A stretch of 64,000 bases of DNA, from contig NC_062974.1 of assembly GCF_023078275.1 (NCBI RefSeq), forward strand, positions 27,547,033 through 27,611,032, given 5' to 3'. Source of the stretch: Leguminivora glycinivorella. Lineage: Eukaryota; Arthropoda; Insecta; Lepidoptera; Tortricidae. Positions 54,969-64,000 of the stretch are shown here, piece after piece. How positions within the stretch are numbered: the first letter of the stretch is position 1; every line of letters starts with the position of its first letter. Below the pieces are notes generated by a model. It did not search any database. It was not told the origin of the DNA and saw only the letters and a program-made list of their open reading frames with translations. A program made the position numbers and the translations under genes.

Positions 54969-55555
54969 TGAACTCTAAAAATGATGTTCCCAATTGTTTA
55001 TTCGTTTTGTGGCAATAAGTCAATTTTAATTAATTGTCAGACTCCTTGGCCAGCCAGTTTTGTCCGCAAAAGAGCGGATTATTTGAAATCTAGACGCAAG
55101 GCATCATGATCAATATTTACTTAGTTCGATGAGGGGAAATTGTTGGCAATCACCGGATGGTAGACGGATTTCCCGATTCCCGTATCGGATATCGACGATA
55201 TCTGGCTGATGAATTTTAGTTAATAGGTATGAGTGATATATTCTACTACAGATGTGCAAGTATTATAATACTTAGGCTACTCAATAATTTAGTGTAAAAG
55301 CTGATTTTATCGCAATTAAAGTTGCGATGGTTCATGCACGCATGTATTAGTGCGAGATGTATTTGATTGATATTTTAACAAAAAAATATTTTTAAATTAA
55401 AATAGGCTTACAATAAGCAAACTGAAGCTTACGAACGAGTCACGCTATTCCAATCAATCTTTATAAGTACAATAATATTAACGTTAACTGAAGTAGCACG
55501 ACAAAAACGAACGTATACGAGAAAATTCGATGAAAAACTATTATACACCACATCT
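54969..55555. other. Unassigned stretch
   Basis: AT-rich; nothing recognised. Confidence 0.3.
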
Positions 55556-55866
55556 CAGCAATTCCCGTTACGTTTGTACATTTGGATCACGTCTCTGATT
55601 TGGATAAAAATTGGTAGGCTGATAGAGTCCATGATGCTGAGCAAGATCCACTAGGTTTCTCAAAATGTCCTAGGTTGATTTCCTTTTTTGTTACCGAAAA
55701 TGTATAGAAATCTCGTAACAAAAAAGGAAGGTTTCATACAAACTACATAGGACATTTTGAGAAACCTAGTGGATCTTGCTCAGCATCACGGACTCTATCA
55801 GCCTACCAATTTTTATCAAAATCGGAGACGTGATCCAAATGTACAAACTTAACGGGAATTGCTGAT
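55556..55866. repeat. Large foldback element, CAGCAATTCCCGTTA ends
   Basis: Arms of about 130 bp with complementary runs such as GATCCACTAGGTTTCTCAAA. Inner arms CCTTTTTTGTTAC/GTAACAAAAAAGG. Confidence 0.85.
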
Positions 55867-55899
55867 CTCATCATCATCATTCGCCTGCCCTTATTCCTG

Positions 55900-56187
55900 T
55901 CATTTGGGGTCGGCGCAGCATGTCCTTCTCTTCCATACCTCTCTAGCACCCGTCATCTCATCATTCACTTGTTTCCGTTTCATATCATCTCTCACGCAGT
56001 CCATCCACCTTTTTCTCGGTTTTCCTCTCCCGTTACTTCCTTCGACATTCATTCGTAATACCTTTCTCGTCACATGACTTTCATCCCTTCGCATCACATG
56101 CCCATACCATACTAGTCGATTCGCTCTTACTTTTTCTACTATCGGTGAAACTTTCAGACTTCCATCTACATGACTGACATGTCATAG
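55900..56187 (-). pseudogene. RTE-like LINE polymerase C-terminal tail
   Basis: An open minus frame of about 95 residues ends at TGA 55900-55902. Key segments are VWYGHVMRRDESHVTRKV, GRGKPRKRWMDCVRDDMKR and the terminal CCADPK. W(Y/F)GH-V-x-R followed by RP.KRW.D is the conserved C-terminal tail of many insect LINE polymerases; the CCADPK end is familiar from lepidopteran RTE-like elements. The upstream limit is an in-frame stop just beyond 56187, so catalytic domains are absent. It abuts a foldback repeat. Confidence 0.7.
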
Positions 56188-57035
56188 TTTTGACACTTAC
56201 TTAGTGTGAGTTAATTGCAAAGCCCGTTTCTCAACAGCAATTGAAGTTAACATCTATCGCAGGTGTATGGTTTTTTTTTAGAAAAAAAATACGAATTTAA
56301 GAAAACTAACTATGCCATTCTGTTTCCTATAATGCATATGCCGAATATATACGGTACTTCATTAATTAATTATATCCCAGTTTTAAACCTATGTTAACCT
56401 TAATTGATCTGATTAGAAGTATCTATAATCAAACAAAATTTAACTCGTTACGTGTCGTTACCGACTTCACATACATAAATCTTCATAGAAGTTTACCCAT
56501 TTTCATTGCTCCAAAACGTATTTTAAACATTATGCTATTTTAAATTCCTTATGTAAACCCATCTTCACAAAAGGTTATTTCCCCAATCGGACTAAGAAAA
56601 TTCCATCTTTCACATAACCATACGTCAACCATATATTATTGCCTGAAACGTTTTTAATCGATCAATATTAGACTTTCTCTCTATTGTAATAAGACTGGAG
56701 CACCGTCAGATACATGTATAAAAAGGATAGCACAATCATATATGCGGACAACGTGCCATAAATATGTATCCACAACATTAATGTTTATTAAAAAAGTCGT
56801 GTATACATCTTTTTGGCACGTTTTCCGCATCTATATTTATGACTATACACTGCTGGTCAACACTAATTCTAACTGATACTAGTATTTATTCCTTTACAAT
56901 AAAGTTCAGGAATATTATGTACAATTTTAATGATTTTACGAGTAGGTGAGGTCATACCATTGTTATCAGCTGATGAGGGTATTCTAATAAATGACCGTTT
57001 TTAAAACAAAATGGCGGAAATGTTCAGCGTCTTTT
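56188..57035. other. Unassigned stretch
   Basis: AT-rich, apparently single-copy. Confidence 0.3.
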
Positions 57036-57280
57036 AAGCTAGGAACAAATTATGGGACGCGTCCGTGGATGCGCGTCTACTGCCGCGATCTAAATAATGA
57101 CTACACTGAATTGTGCAAAATATCGGAAGTAAGCCGTGGAGTGGCCTTGAGCGCACGGACGTCCGGACGTCATCTTCGATCTGGCGCGCTGAACGTTGTT
57201 AACTGTTTTTAAGACTGTGCACACTTGTCGGTCGCGGTCGCCAGCCGCGTCCGTGGCGTCCCATAATTTGTTCCTAGCTT
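57036..57280. mobile_element. 245-bp TIR MITE, AAGCTAGGAACAAATTATGG ends
   Basis: The left end is exactly inverted in the right end (CCATAATTTGTTCCTAGCTT). TIR extends to about 25 bp. Confidence 0.85.
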
Positions 57281-58056
57281 CTATGGTCTTAGGACTGGAG
57301 TCTTAGGACGTTTTGACATGGAAGGGTACTGGTCGAGTTTTCTATAGAAGAGTAATAGGTATTGTTATTTGAGGTAATTTGCGACTTGTAGACTTGCGTG
57401 TTTACTGTGTTTCAGTATTGTAAGAATGGTTTGTAAAGTATTATTGAAGATAATTCAATGATAATACCCGCTGTTAGTTTTATTGGAGTTTAAATTGGCT
57501 TTTATATGAGTGTAGTTAAAAAGTATTGGGTGTAAATGGATACAAGTAAAACCTTCACAGACATATTCCTGCCTACCATCCACTCGTGATATTACGTTAT
57601 TTAAGATCTATTATCCTTATGTTTATAACTTTATACCCTCCTACAATACAATGTACAAACGAGTGCTGAATTTGTTTGATGAAACAAAACAAAAGGTTGT
57701 ATCAAAACATGATGAAAATCACATCACAATGAGACAACATAATAGGGCTAAAGAAAACTGACAAGACGACTAGTCGTAGTAGACAGTAACAAGTAGCTTG
57801 TGAATGGACATATCCCATAGATGCATGATATTGTAGAGGTTTCACTTCTAAGATGGCTTAAGAAGAATGGAAATCCACGTCATTTTTAACTTTGATACAG
57901 TCTCATATTGAATTCCATCTGATGTCTAGTTGTGTCATTTCGATAGTTTGTGTCATTTCGATAGTATCGGTTTATACCATAAGCATCACATTTTTTTTAA
58001 TGCATTTTGTTTATGAAATAGGAGGCGACGAGCGTACGGTAAAAATGCTCCATTAA
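57281..58056. other. Unassigned stretch
   Basis: A short direct repeat of GTGTCATTTCGATAGT at about 57933 and 57951; otherwise nothing. Confidence 0.35.
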
Positions 58057-58515
58057 TGCTTTTTTCTACTCCCGAACTGTTATACGTCATTTACACGGTC
58101 GTGCATAGTTCTTTAAAACCCTACATAAAGGTCTATTCCCCAAAGCCAGTGTCCGCCGGCTTTCCGCGCATGCGCGCAGTATCGAAAAAACTGAAAACGC
58201 ATTGTTTGGCTCTGTAACCATGGCAACGCCTTATAACGACACTGCGCGAGTGCGCGGAAAGGCTTTGGGCAGCTGAGCTGACAGTGCAAACCTTTGCGTC
58301 AAAATACAGGAAGCAGTGTGAATTTCACGAAAGTTATTCAAGAAAACTATTAAAAACTAAGTGCATGGTCGTAGAAAAAGTATTGTATGCAACGGTGTTT
58401 AACTGGGTCAAAAAATACTCGTGTCGTCTCAATAACAATTTTCGGCTTCGCCTCAAATTGTTACCCACGCCACTCGTCTTTTTTGACCTCCTTTAAACGC
58501 CTGTTGCATAAAATA
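58057..58515 (+). repeat. TTTCTACTCCCGAA repeat, copy 2
   Basis: Counterpart of 24186-24665; motif cores at 58166-58175 and 58214-58227 are unchanged. Confidence 0.75.
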
Positions 58516-58585
58516 CTATAATAAGCTTCTATTTAATGGTAGATAAAACCAAAGGTTAAAATCAAGAATATTTACGCATATTACG

Positions 58586-58708
58586 AATATTATTCCTGAG
58601 TCATGGATGTTTTCTATGTATTTGCGTACAAGCCTACAACACAAGCCTTTTTGAGCTTACCTTAGGGACTTGGGGACCTTAACGTGGGTCAGTCAATCTG
58701 AGTAGAAT
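58586..58708 (+). repeat. SINE fragment
   Basis: TTCCTGAGTCATGGATGTTT, ACACAAGCCTTTTTGAGCTT and a degraded end. Confidence 0.6.
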
Positions 58709-58714
58709 ATAATA

Positions 58715-59574
58715 GTTTTTTAGGGTTCCGTACCAAAAAGGTACAACAGGAACCCTTATGGTGCGACTCTGTCCGTCTGTCTTTCCGTCTGTCACATTCC
58801 TAAATATCTCGAGAACTACTAATGCTATCAACTTGAAATTTGGAATAGTTATGAACATTGTAAACCTCTACAAATAGAAAGTATAATTTTTTTAAATATA
58901 TTAATTTTAATTGTAGAAAATGGCCAAAATGAAATGGGGGCAAACTGTAAATTTCAAGTTACTAGGTCAAGTGGGGTATCATTGGAAAGAGCTCAAATTG
59001 AACGTAAATAAGCTATTTTTTATAATTTTTTTGTTGTGGAAAAAAAAAAAGAATTTTGAAGGAAAATATAAAAAAAAATACCGTTCTCCCCCCCTTATCT
59101 CCGAAGTTTACCAACGAAAAATTATGAAAATTTTAGTAAACATTGGTTTTATGCTAAATATTACAGGAAAAATATAATCGTGTTTGTATTTTGAATACTT
59201 TTTTTTTAATTCACAAAAAACTTTTCAGATTTTTACTTTCAATTTACCCACCCTTGCGGATGTATATCGTACTTCAAATTAATACGAGATGTTACGTAAA
59301 CCATCTTCTGTCCAATAAAGTAAAAACTGTTTAAATCGGTTAACATTATAAAGAATTATCCCTGAAAAACCAGGTCGCGCAAATTAGTTAGCAAATTGAC
59401 CGGGAGATGGCGCTATACACAATAATACTCATTAGTGCCTATACTTTTGTCTTCTAGTCAAGTCATTAGAGTTATATGAAAATATGAGATTATTTTTACT
59501 AGGTAGTTTGAAAGAAAGTTTGTACGGAACCCTCGGTGGGCGAGTCCGACTCGCACTTGGCCGGTTTTTTTTAA
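58715..59574 (+). repeat. AGGGTTCCGTAG repeat, longest copy
   Basis: TTTTAGGGTTCCGTACC to GTACGGAACCCTCGGTGG and GACTCGCACTTGGCCGGTTT. The 85-codon frame inside (58920-59177) is AT-driven and not conserved. Confidence 0.7.
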
Positions 59575-59687
59575 CACAAACATACATTGTGATACAAATC
59601 AAAACATTGAAAACCTTATCACAATCTAATAACAGAATAGGCCTAAAGAAAAGACAAGACGCGTCTCGTCTCGTGATAAAGTTCATC

Positions 59688-59790
59688 AGCGCCCGCGCAG
59701 CGGCCTTGCGCGCTCGTCTCCCGCGCAGCCTCCGCGACACTACGCGATAGCGACCTTGCGGCACGGGCGTGCGGTGCAGTTTGGAATAAC
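59688..59790. promoter_or_regulatory. CpG-rich island, possible promoter
   Basis: Many CpGs (GCGCCCGCGCAGCGGCC, CCCGCGCAGCC) in otherwise AT-rich surroundings. No TATA or open frame identifies a gene. Confidence 0.3.
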
Positions 59791-59875
59791 TAGTGCTTTA
59801 AAGTTATTGAAAAGACTGGAAATATTACTTACATTACGGTACAAGTGCGGAAAAAAGGAAGTTTGGAAGTTAAAC

Positions 59876-59960
59876 TAGTGGCGATCAATTAAACACGACC
59901 GAAAGGAGTGTTTTAAATCAACATTACGAATTTCTATTTAGACGTTTTTCAGTAAGAGAT
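59876..59960 (+). repeat. ACACGACCGAAGG repeat, copy 2
   Basis: Matches 25495-25590. The following 59961-60362 is unassigned. Confidence 0.5.
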
Positions 59961-60362
59961 GGCCCTCTGAAGTTTCTACCTGACAAGAAATTAACCATTA
60001 CGCACTAGTGCGGGCAAATCCTTAGCAGCCTGGAGCCTTGTGACATGAGCGTGTGGCTCAATGTATTGTAACAATTCAGTGATCGTAAAAGGATATTGCA
60101 GTCTCCGTGACGAAAAGTGCTTGAAAAAGGGCTTTGTGATGTGAGTGAAGTACTGTATTATAGTGTTGACATTGTGACGCAGAACATTTCAAATTACAAT
60201 GTGTATGTTAGTGTGTGTGTATAATTTATGAATATTAACAAGAAAATTGCGACTTTAATGAAAATAAGTTTTAGTGATCTGTAACTGTGTATTTAAGTTT
60301 CGGAATAAGGAATAACCAGAAGAGGATTGACTGGACGAAAAGGTACTTAACATGTATTCTAG

Positions 60363-61922
60363 AATATGTGACAATCCATCACAGAAAGGCCCTTATGGCA
60401 GGTATTGAGTTAGGCACAGATCCTAAATCTGCATTAAATAAGCTATCTAATACAAAAAAAATCATGGCCCTAGGCCACGTACTTTTTTTTTAAAAAATCA
60501 TCAAGCATACACATGCTAAGTATTGCACTTTTGAGAAAACGTGAAAAGAAGTTTGAAACTCACTTTAAGGGTGTTCCCATTGGAAGTTACATAGATGACG
60601 ATTGATTGTGTATCTCAAGGTACATTTCTTTGAGAATCAGTTGTGATTGTGTTTCATCGACTTCCAGATCATGAAAAATCGAGCTTTGATTAGGGCAAGT
60701 CGCTTATAAGAAAAAAATTAGGAAAACATATTTTTTTGACTTTTCTTCTAATATGTTGCTATCTGAACTATAGTACATAGTTATATATGTTTCAACTTAC
60801 ATTTAAGGATAGAAATAAAATCCCATGGTTCATTAAATATGTATGTATATTTTAATCAGAATATCACAATTAGAATATTTAACATCTGCTCCTATAATAA
60901 TAATAATTTTCGTATAGAGACTTCTAAATTATATTTAATCAGTCTACACATTTATAACTAAAGTGTCAGAATTATTCTGCATGTCTTATTTTTTTATTTA
61001 TAAATTTTTAAAGTTACATAAAAATCACAAATTATTGACTCCCATACATTTGGGAAAAGGGCCCTTATGACCATCACAGATAAAAATTACTCATTGCTAA
61101 TGTATTTTATTATTTTAGTTACTTATCTTGTATTATAACAGAATACCAAAGAAAAAATGTTATATGAAGTAAACTTAAAATCTTGATCATTAATCAGTAA
61201 TTCTCATAAAACGTTTATTATAATTATTAATTCACACAGTACCTACCAGATCGATTTGTAATTCTTAATATTTGTTTTTTAATTATTTAAGACACTTAGT
61301 ATATCGGAAGAAAACACATCTTACCACCGATAATGTCACCAATAAGGGACCATTCATAAACTACGTACCGTCAACTGCTGCAACATTGCCACGTGGCATC
61401 AACTGTGCCTATAATTGCACGTGCCTACAATTGGTAACGGCGGCATTAGTCAAAGGAAGAACATCTTCGCTTTGACACGCCGCCGAGTGAGGTTTGAAGT
61501 CAGATTGCACTTAGTAGCTACTCACGAGTAAGATTTTTATTTTAAAGTGACGACTAGGTACCTAAATCGGGTAATTTTTAAATTAGGTATCAAAGTACTT
61601 CATTGAATCGTACCTATATAACATAAACTAACTTATAAACAAAAGTTGTAAGTAATTACAACATTTTTTAACAACAGTTTTCATATTTTCGAACGCGCTC
61701 TGGCATAAGGGCCCTTTTCTACTAAACTTTGAGCTGAATTTTAATATAGAAATACTTAACGTACACTACTGAAACCAAGCTACAATTGCACGTCTATTCG
61801 TATATTTTACTATTTTGCATAAATTCAAAAATCGATAATTTCGAACGATTTTACAAAAACGTCGATATCTCCGTAACTAGAAACCGCCATAAGGGCCCTT
61901 TTCTTATGGATTGTCACATATT
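60363..61922. mobile_element. 1.56-kb element with AATATGTGACAATCCAT ends
   Basis: AATATGTGACAATCCAT plus AAGGCCCTTATGGC at the left are inverted at the right (GCCATAAGGGCCC, ATGGATTGTCACATATT). Internal relatives of the end motif lie at about 61055 and 61703. No transposase seen. Confidence 0.6.
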
Positions 61923-61939
61923 ATAAGATGTAATGTTTT

Positions 61940-62128
61940 GAAAAGAAGTGGCCCGCCGAGTTTCTTGCCGGTCCCATAGTGGATACCCTCCTCCAACTGA
62001 GGGGGGACTGAAATCTTCTCGAGGCTGAGGCGTAGGGTTAGAGCCGGCGTAGCTTTATTTGACGTTCATAAGCGCATTGTATAGGTAATATGCCTACTTG
62101 GAAAATAAATATTTTATTTCATTTCATT
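61940..62128 (+). repeat. LINE 3' end
   Basis: GTGGCCCGCCGAGTTTCTTG to AATAAATATTTTATTTCATT. Antisense relative at 16790-16880. Confidence 0.65.
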
Positions 62129-62213
62129 CCCAATTTTCTTAAGTCGGTTATATAATTCGATTGGAGTCTATTATATTTTTTACATGATCTGTGGCTTTCT
62201 TAGCCAAGGTGTC

Positions 62214-62791
62214 TACACCGTGTTTTTTTTTTTGTTTTCCGTTAAATTCGACACGACGTTAGGTTCGTTATCAGGAACCACCCTGTATATAACTTTTAGT
62301 TAAATTAGGTAAATTTTTTTTTCGTCGTTTTCATACATAATAAATGAATTAATTAGTGTGAGAGACCCTTAGATTAGATTAGATTAGATTTCTTTATTTC
62401 ATGATAAAAATTACACTATAAATTTGCTACATGTCAAAATTATGTTTATCTTCTCATCATGATCGTCAAAAATTAAATAATAAATTCCAAATAAAAATAA
62501 TTGTGTCTCCCAAATGAGGATCGTCATTTACAAAGAAAGAAAATACACATGCCAAAAAATGCTTAAAAATAATATTCAAGTTAGTGTCAAGTGATTGACG
62601 GCACTATGTCAAAACAAATAACATTAGGAAGTGGTAAAGGCTGTCACACACATGTTCAGTAATTATTTTTATTTTTTTAATAACTCAATAACCGTAAGAG
62701 TTAAGACGCTAGTTTCTTAGAGAAATTAATTGTATTTGATCTAAAGAACCTTCCCTTAAAGTTAACGGAATTCAATAAAAACAGGGTGTAT
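62214..62791 (+). repeat. ACACCGTGTTTTT repeat, copy 3, with LINE insertion
   Basis: The family sequence breaks at GAGAGACCCTTAG (62371) and resumes at AATATTCAAGTTAG (62573). Confidence 0.75.
62371..62573 (-). repeat. Inserted retroelement 3' end with (AATCT) tail
   Basis: TTAGATTAGATTAGATT at the left edge is a minus-strand tail. The rest is AT-rich and 5'-truncated. Confidence 0.55.
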
Positions 62792-62873
62792 ACTATTTAT
62801 CTGTCCGACGGAGTCGGGGAAGTGGTGACTTCGATTGTCGCAGCGGTCTTGACGATAATTTGACGCTTTCTGG

Positions 62874-63157
62874 GTACGTAGCCGAATGGCACAAACGCTC
62901 ACGAAACGAAACGCTCGTAGATATCTATCTCTATCGCTCTTGCGTATTGGCGCTACAGAGCCAGGCTACCTTTCGCAGCGTTTCGTTTTCGTTTCGCGTC
63001 GCAGAAATATCGTATTAGTTTCTAATGGGGTGGCAACGCGCATGTGACACGTTTGAGTTGAAGGCGTCCATAGGTTACGGTGACCGCTTTACATCAGGCG
63101 GACCGTATACTTGTTTGCCACCGATGTAGTATAAAAAAAAAACATTCGGCTACGGCG
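62874..63157. mobile_element. GTAGCCGAATG-type MITE split by a retroelement tail
   Basis: Left part to 63008 ends GTCGCAGAAAT. The right terminus ATTCGGCTACGGC returns at 63144. Confidence 0.8.
63009..63142 (+). repeat. Nested retroelement tail with poly-A
   Basis: GTGGCAACGCGCATGTGACA to CACCGATGTAGTAT plus an A-run; relative of 12053-12290. Confidence 0.7.
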
Positions 63158-64000
63158 CCAGGCCTGTCTCATCATTCTTATCAAATACCATAATTTAGGC
63201 CTCGCACTGATCTTATATACATAAGTACTTTTAACTAATAAAAAGTTAGAAAAATACCAATTTTACTGTATTCCCACCTCATTTATGATCGATATATTTA
63301 CATACCATCTCAATCAAACAGAGATCAAAAGTCAACACATTTCTCATTTCTATGTTACACACACATACAAATATACGTAAGTGTCGGTCACGCACACATC
63401 TAGAGTTACATCGCTAGTTCGTCGCGTCGCATCGTTGTCGGGTTCCGTCGCCCACCTAAGACAAGTCCATAGAGATAGAAGGTTTGATTTCGTCGCATCG
63501 CATCGCATCGCGTCGCCGTCGCGGGTTCGTCGCTCACGCAAGACGCGGCGTTAGATAAGCAAATATAGGAGGTAAACATGCGTGAACAAATATTAGGTAC
63601 TTTCTTCCTATTTCATTTGAAGATATCAAATATTTGATTAACTGTTAGAGGTCCATAATTAAAGACTCGTATCCTACCTTTCCTCAATTTATAAAAATAA
63701 AATGATTAATTATCAATAATATAGCAATAATTTCAAAATATTATATGTACCTACCGTTGTTGGTCATACGTAATAATGAATTACTCTTCGAAGGAAGCGA
63801 AACCTTATTTGAATCTGAAATTCCTTCGTGTAAGGTTTTGTAAAGTCTTTAATTTCCTATAAAACCCACAAATGCTAATAGATACGAGTATTATTGATTT
63901 ATCACGATATTATGGAATTTATGAAAGTTCCTACCTACTTATTGATTTATATCCTTTAAGTTTTCGTTGATTCCATGTTGGTCAGTTGTTATTTTTAACC
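63158..64000. other. Mostly unassigned end of the window
   Basis: A CG-rich part at about 63415-63550 has repeated GTCGCATCGCATCGC words in two blocks (GTTCGTCGC...). The rest is AT-rich. Confidence 0.35.

Noticed and set aside
58920..59177. Lysine-rich 85-codon frame
   Set aside because: Lies wholly inside an AGGGTTCCGTAG repeat and is driven by A-runs.
59432..59764. 110-codon minus frame and overlapping plus frame
   Set aside because: Arises from the CpG-rich island and a repeat end; no domain.
60287..60493. 68-codon frame entering the 1.56-kb element
   Set aside because: TTT/TTG-type start and runs across a TIR boundary.

Overview
The window looks like nuclear DNA of a lepidopteran, probably a moth with a repeat-rich genome. 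It is AT-rich and almost entirely interspersed repeats. These include short Helitron-type repeats (5' TC, 3' CTAG, inserted between A and T), tRNA-derived SINEs with a TTTATTTA-type tail, 3' ends of jockey/CR1-like and RTE-like non-LTR retrotransposons, and many terminal-inverted-repeat (TIR) MITEs of hAT, piggyBac, PIF/Harbinger and mariner type. I see no rRNA, no intact tRNA, no CRISPR array and no prokaryotic gene organisation. Most long open frames are repeat shadows, and several of them begin at TTG rather than ATG.

Only one piece of a conventional host gene is clear: a 107-codon coding exon on the minus strand (32471-32791). It encodes the N-terminus of an FLVCR-type (SLC49) major-facilitator transporter and ends in a phase-0 GT donor. 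The downstream exons should lie at lower coordinates, but I could not recognise any. A repeat element occupies the start of the following intron.

The most interesting structure is a 1.88-kb hAT element at 29186-31062, with TIRs beginning CAGTGCTCGG and a perfect 8-bp target duplication ATCATATG. It contains a 3' LINE fragment with its own 11-bp duplication, a long hairpin with arms of about 160 bp, and a compact two-exon gene (30483-30936) for a small protein resembling CGGBP1/BED-type zinc-finger proteins. A second in-phase acceptor just outside the element (31101) opens a short terminal exon.

Region by region: 1-8 kb holds MITEs, LINE tails and SINEs. 8-10.5 kb is a mosaic around an 897-bp TA-flanked element and a perfect 114-bp tandem duplication. 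10.5-29 kb has scattered repeats with long stretches I cannot assign. 29.2-31.1 kb is the hAT element. 31.4-33 kb carries the transporter exon. 35-44 kb and 50-54 kb hold a high-copy family starting AGTTATTTGTTATACAAGGG, often nested in itself. 47.4-49.0 kb is a four-level nest of transposons. 54-64 kb holds palindromes, an RTE C-terminus, a repeat carrying NRF1-like and RFX X-box motifs, and a 1.56-kb TIR element.

The genes do not form a pathway. The biology visible here is transposon turnover: insertion into insertion, target duplications, hairpin formation, and possible recruitment of transposon sequence as exons or promoters. All family names come from sequence hallmarks read by eye, and no database search was possible.
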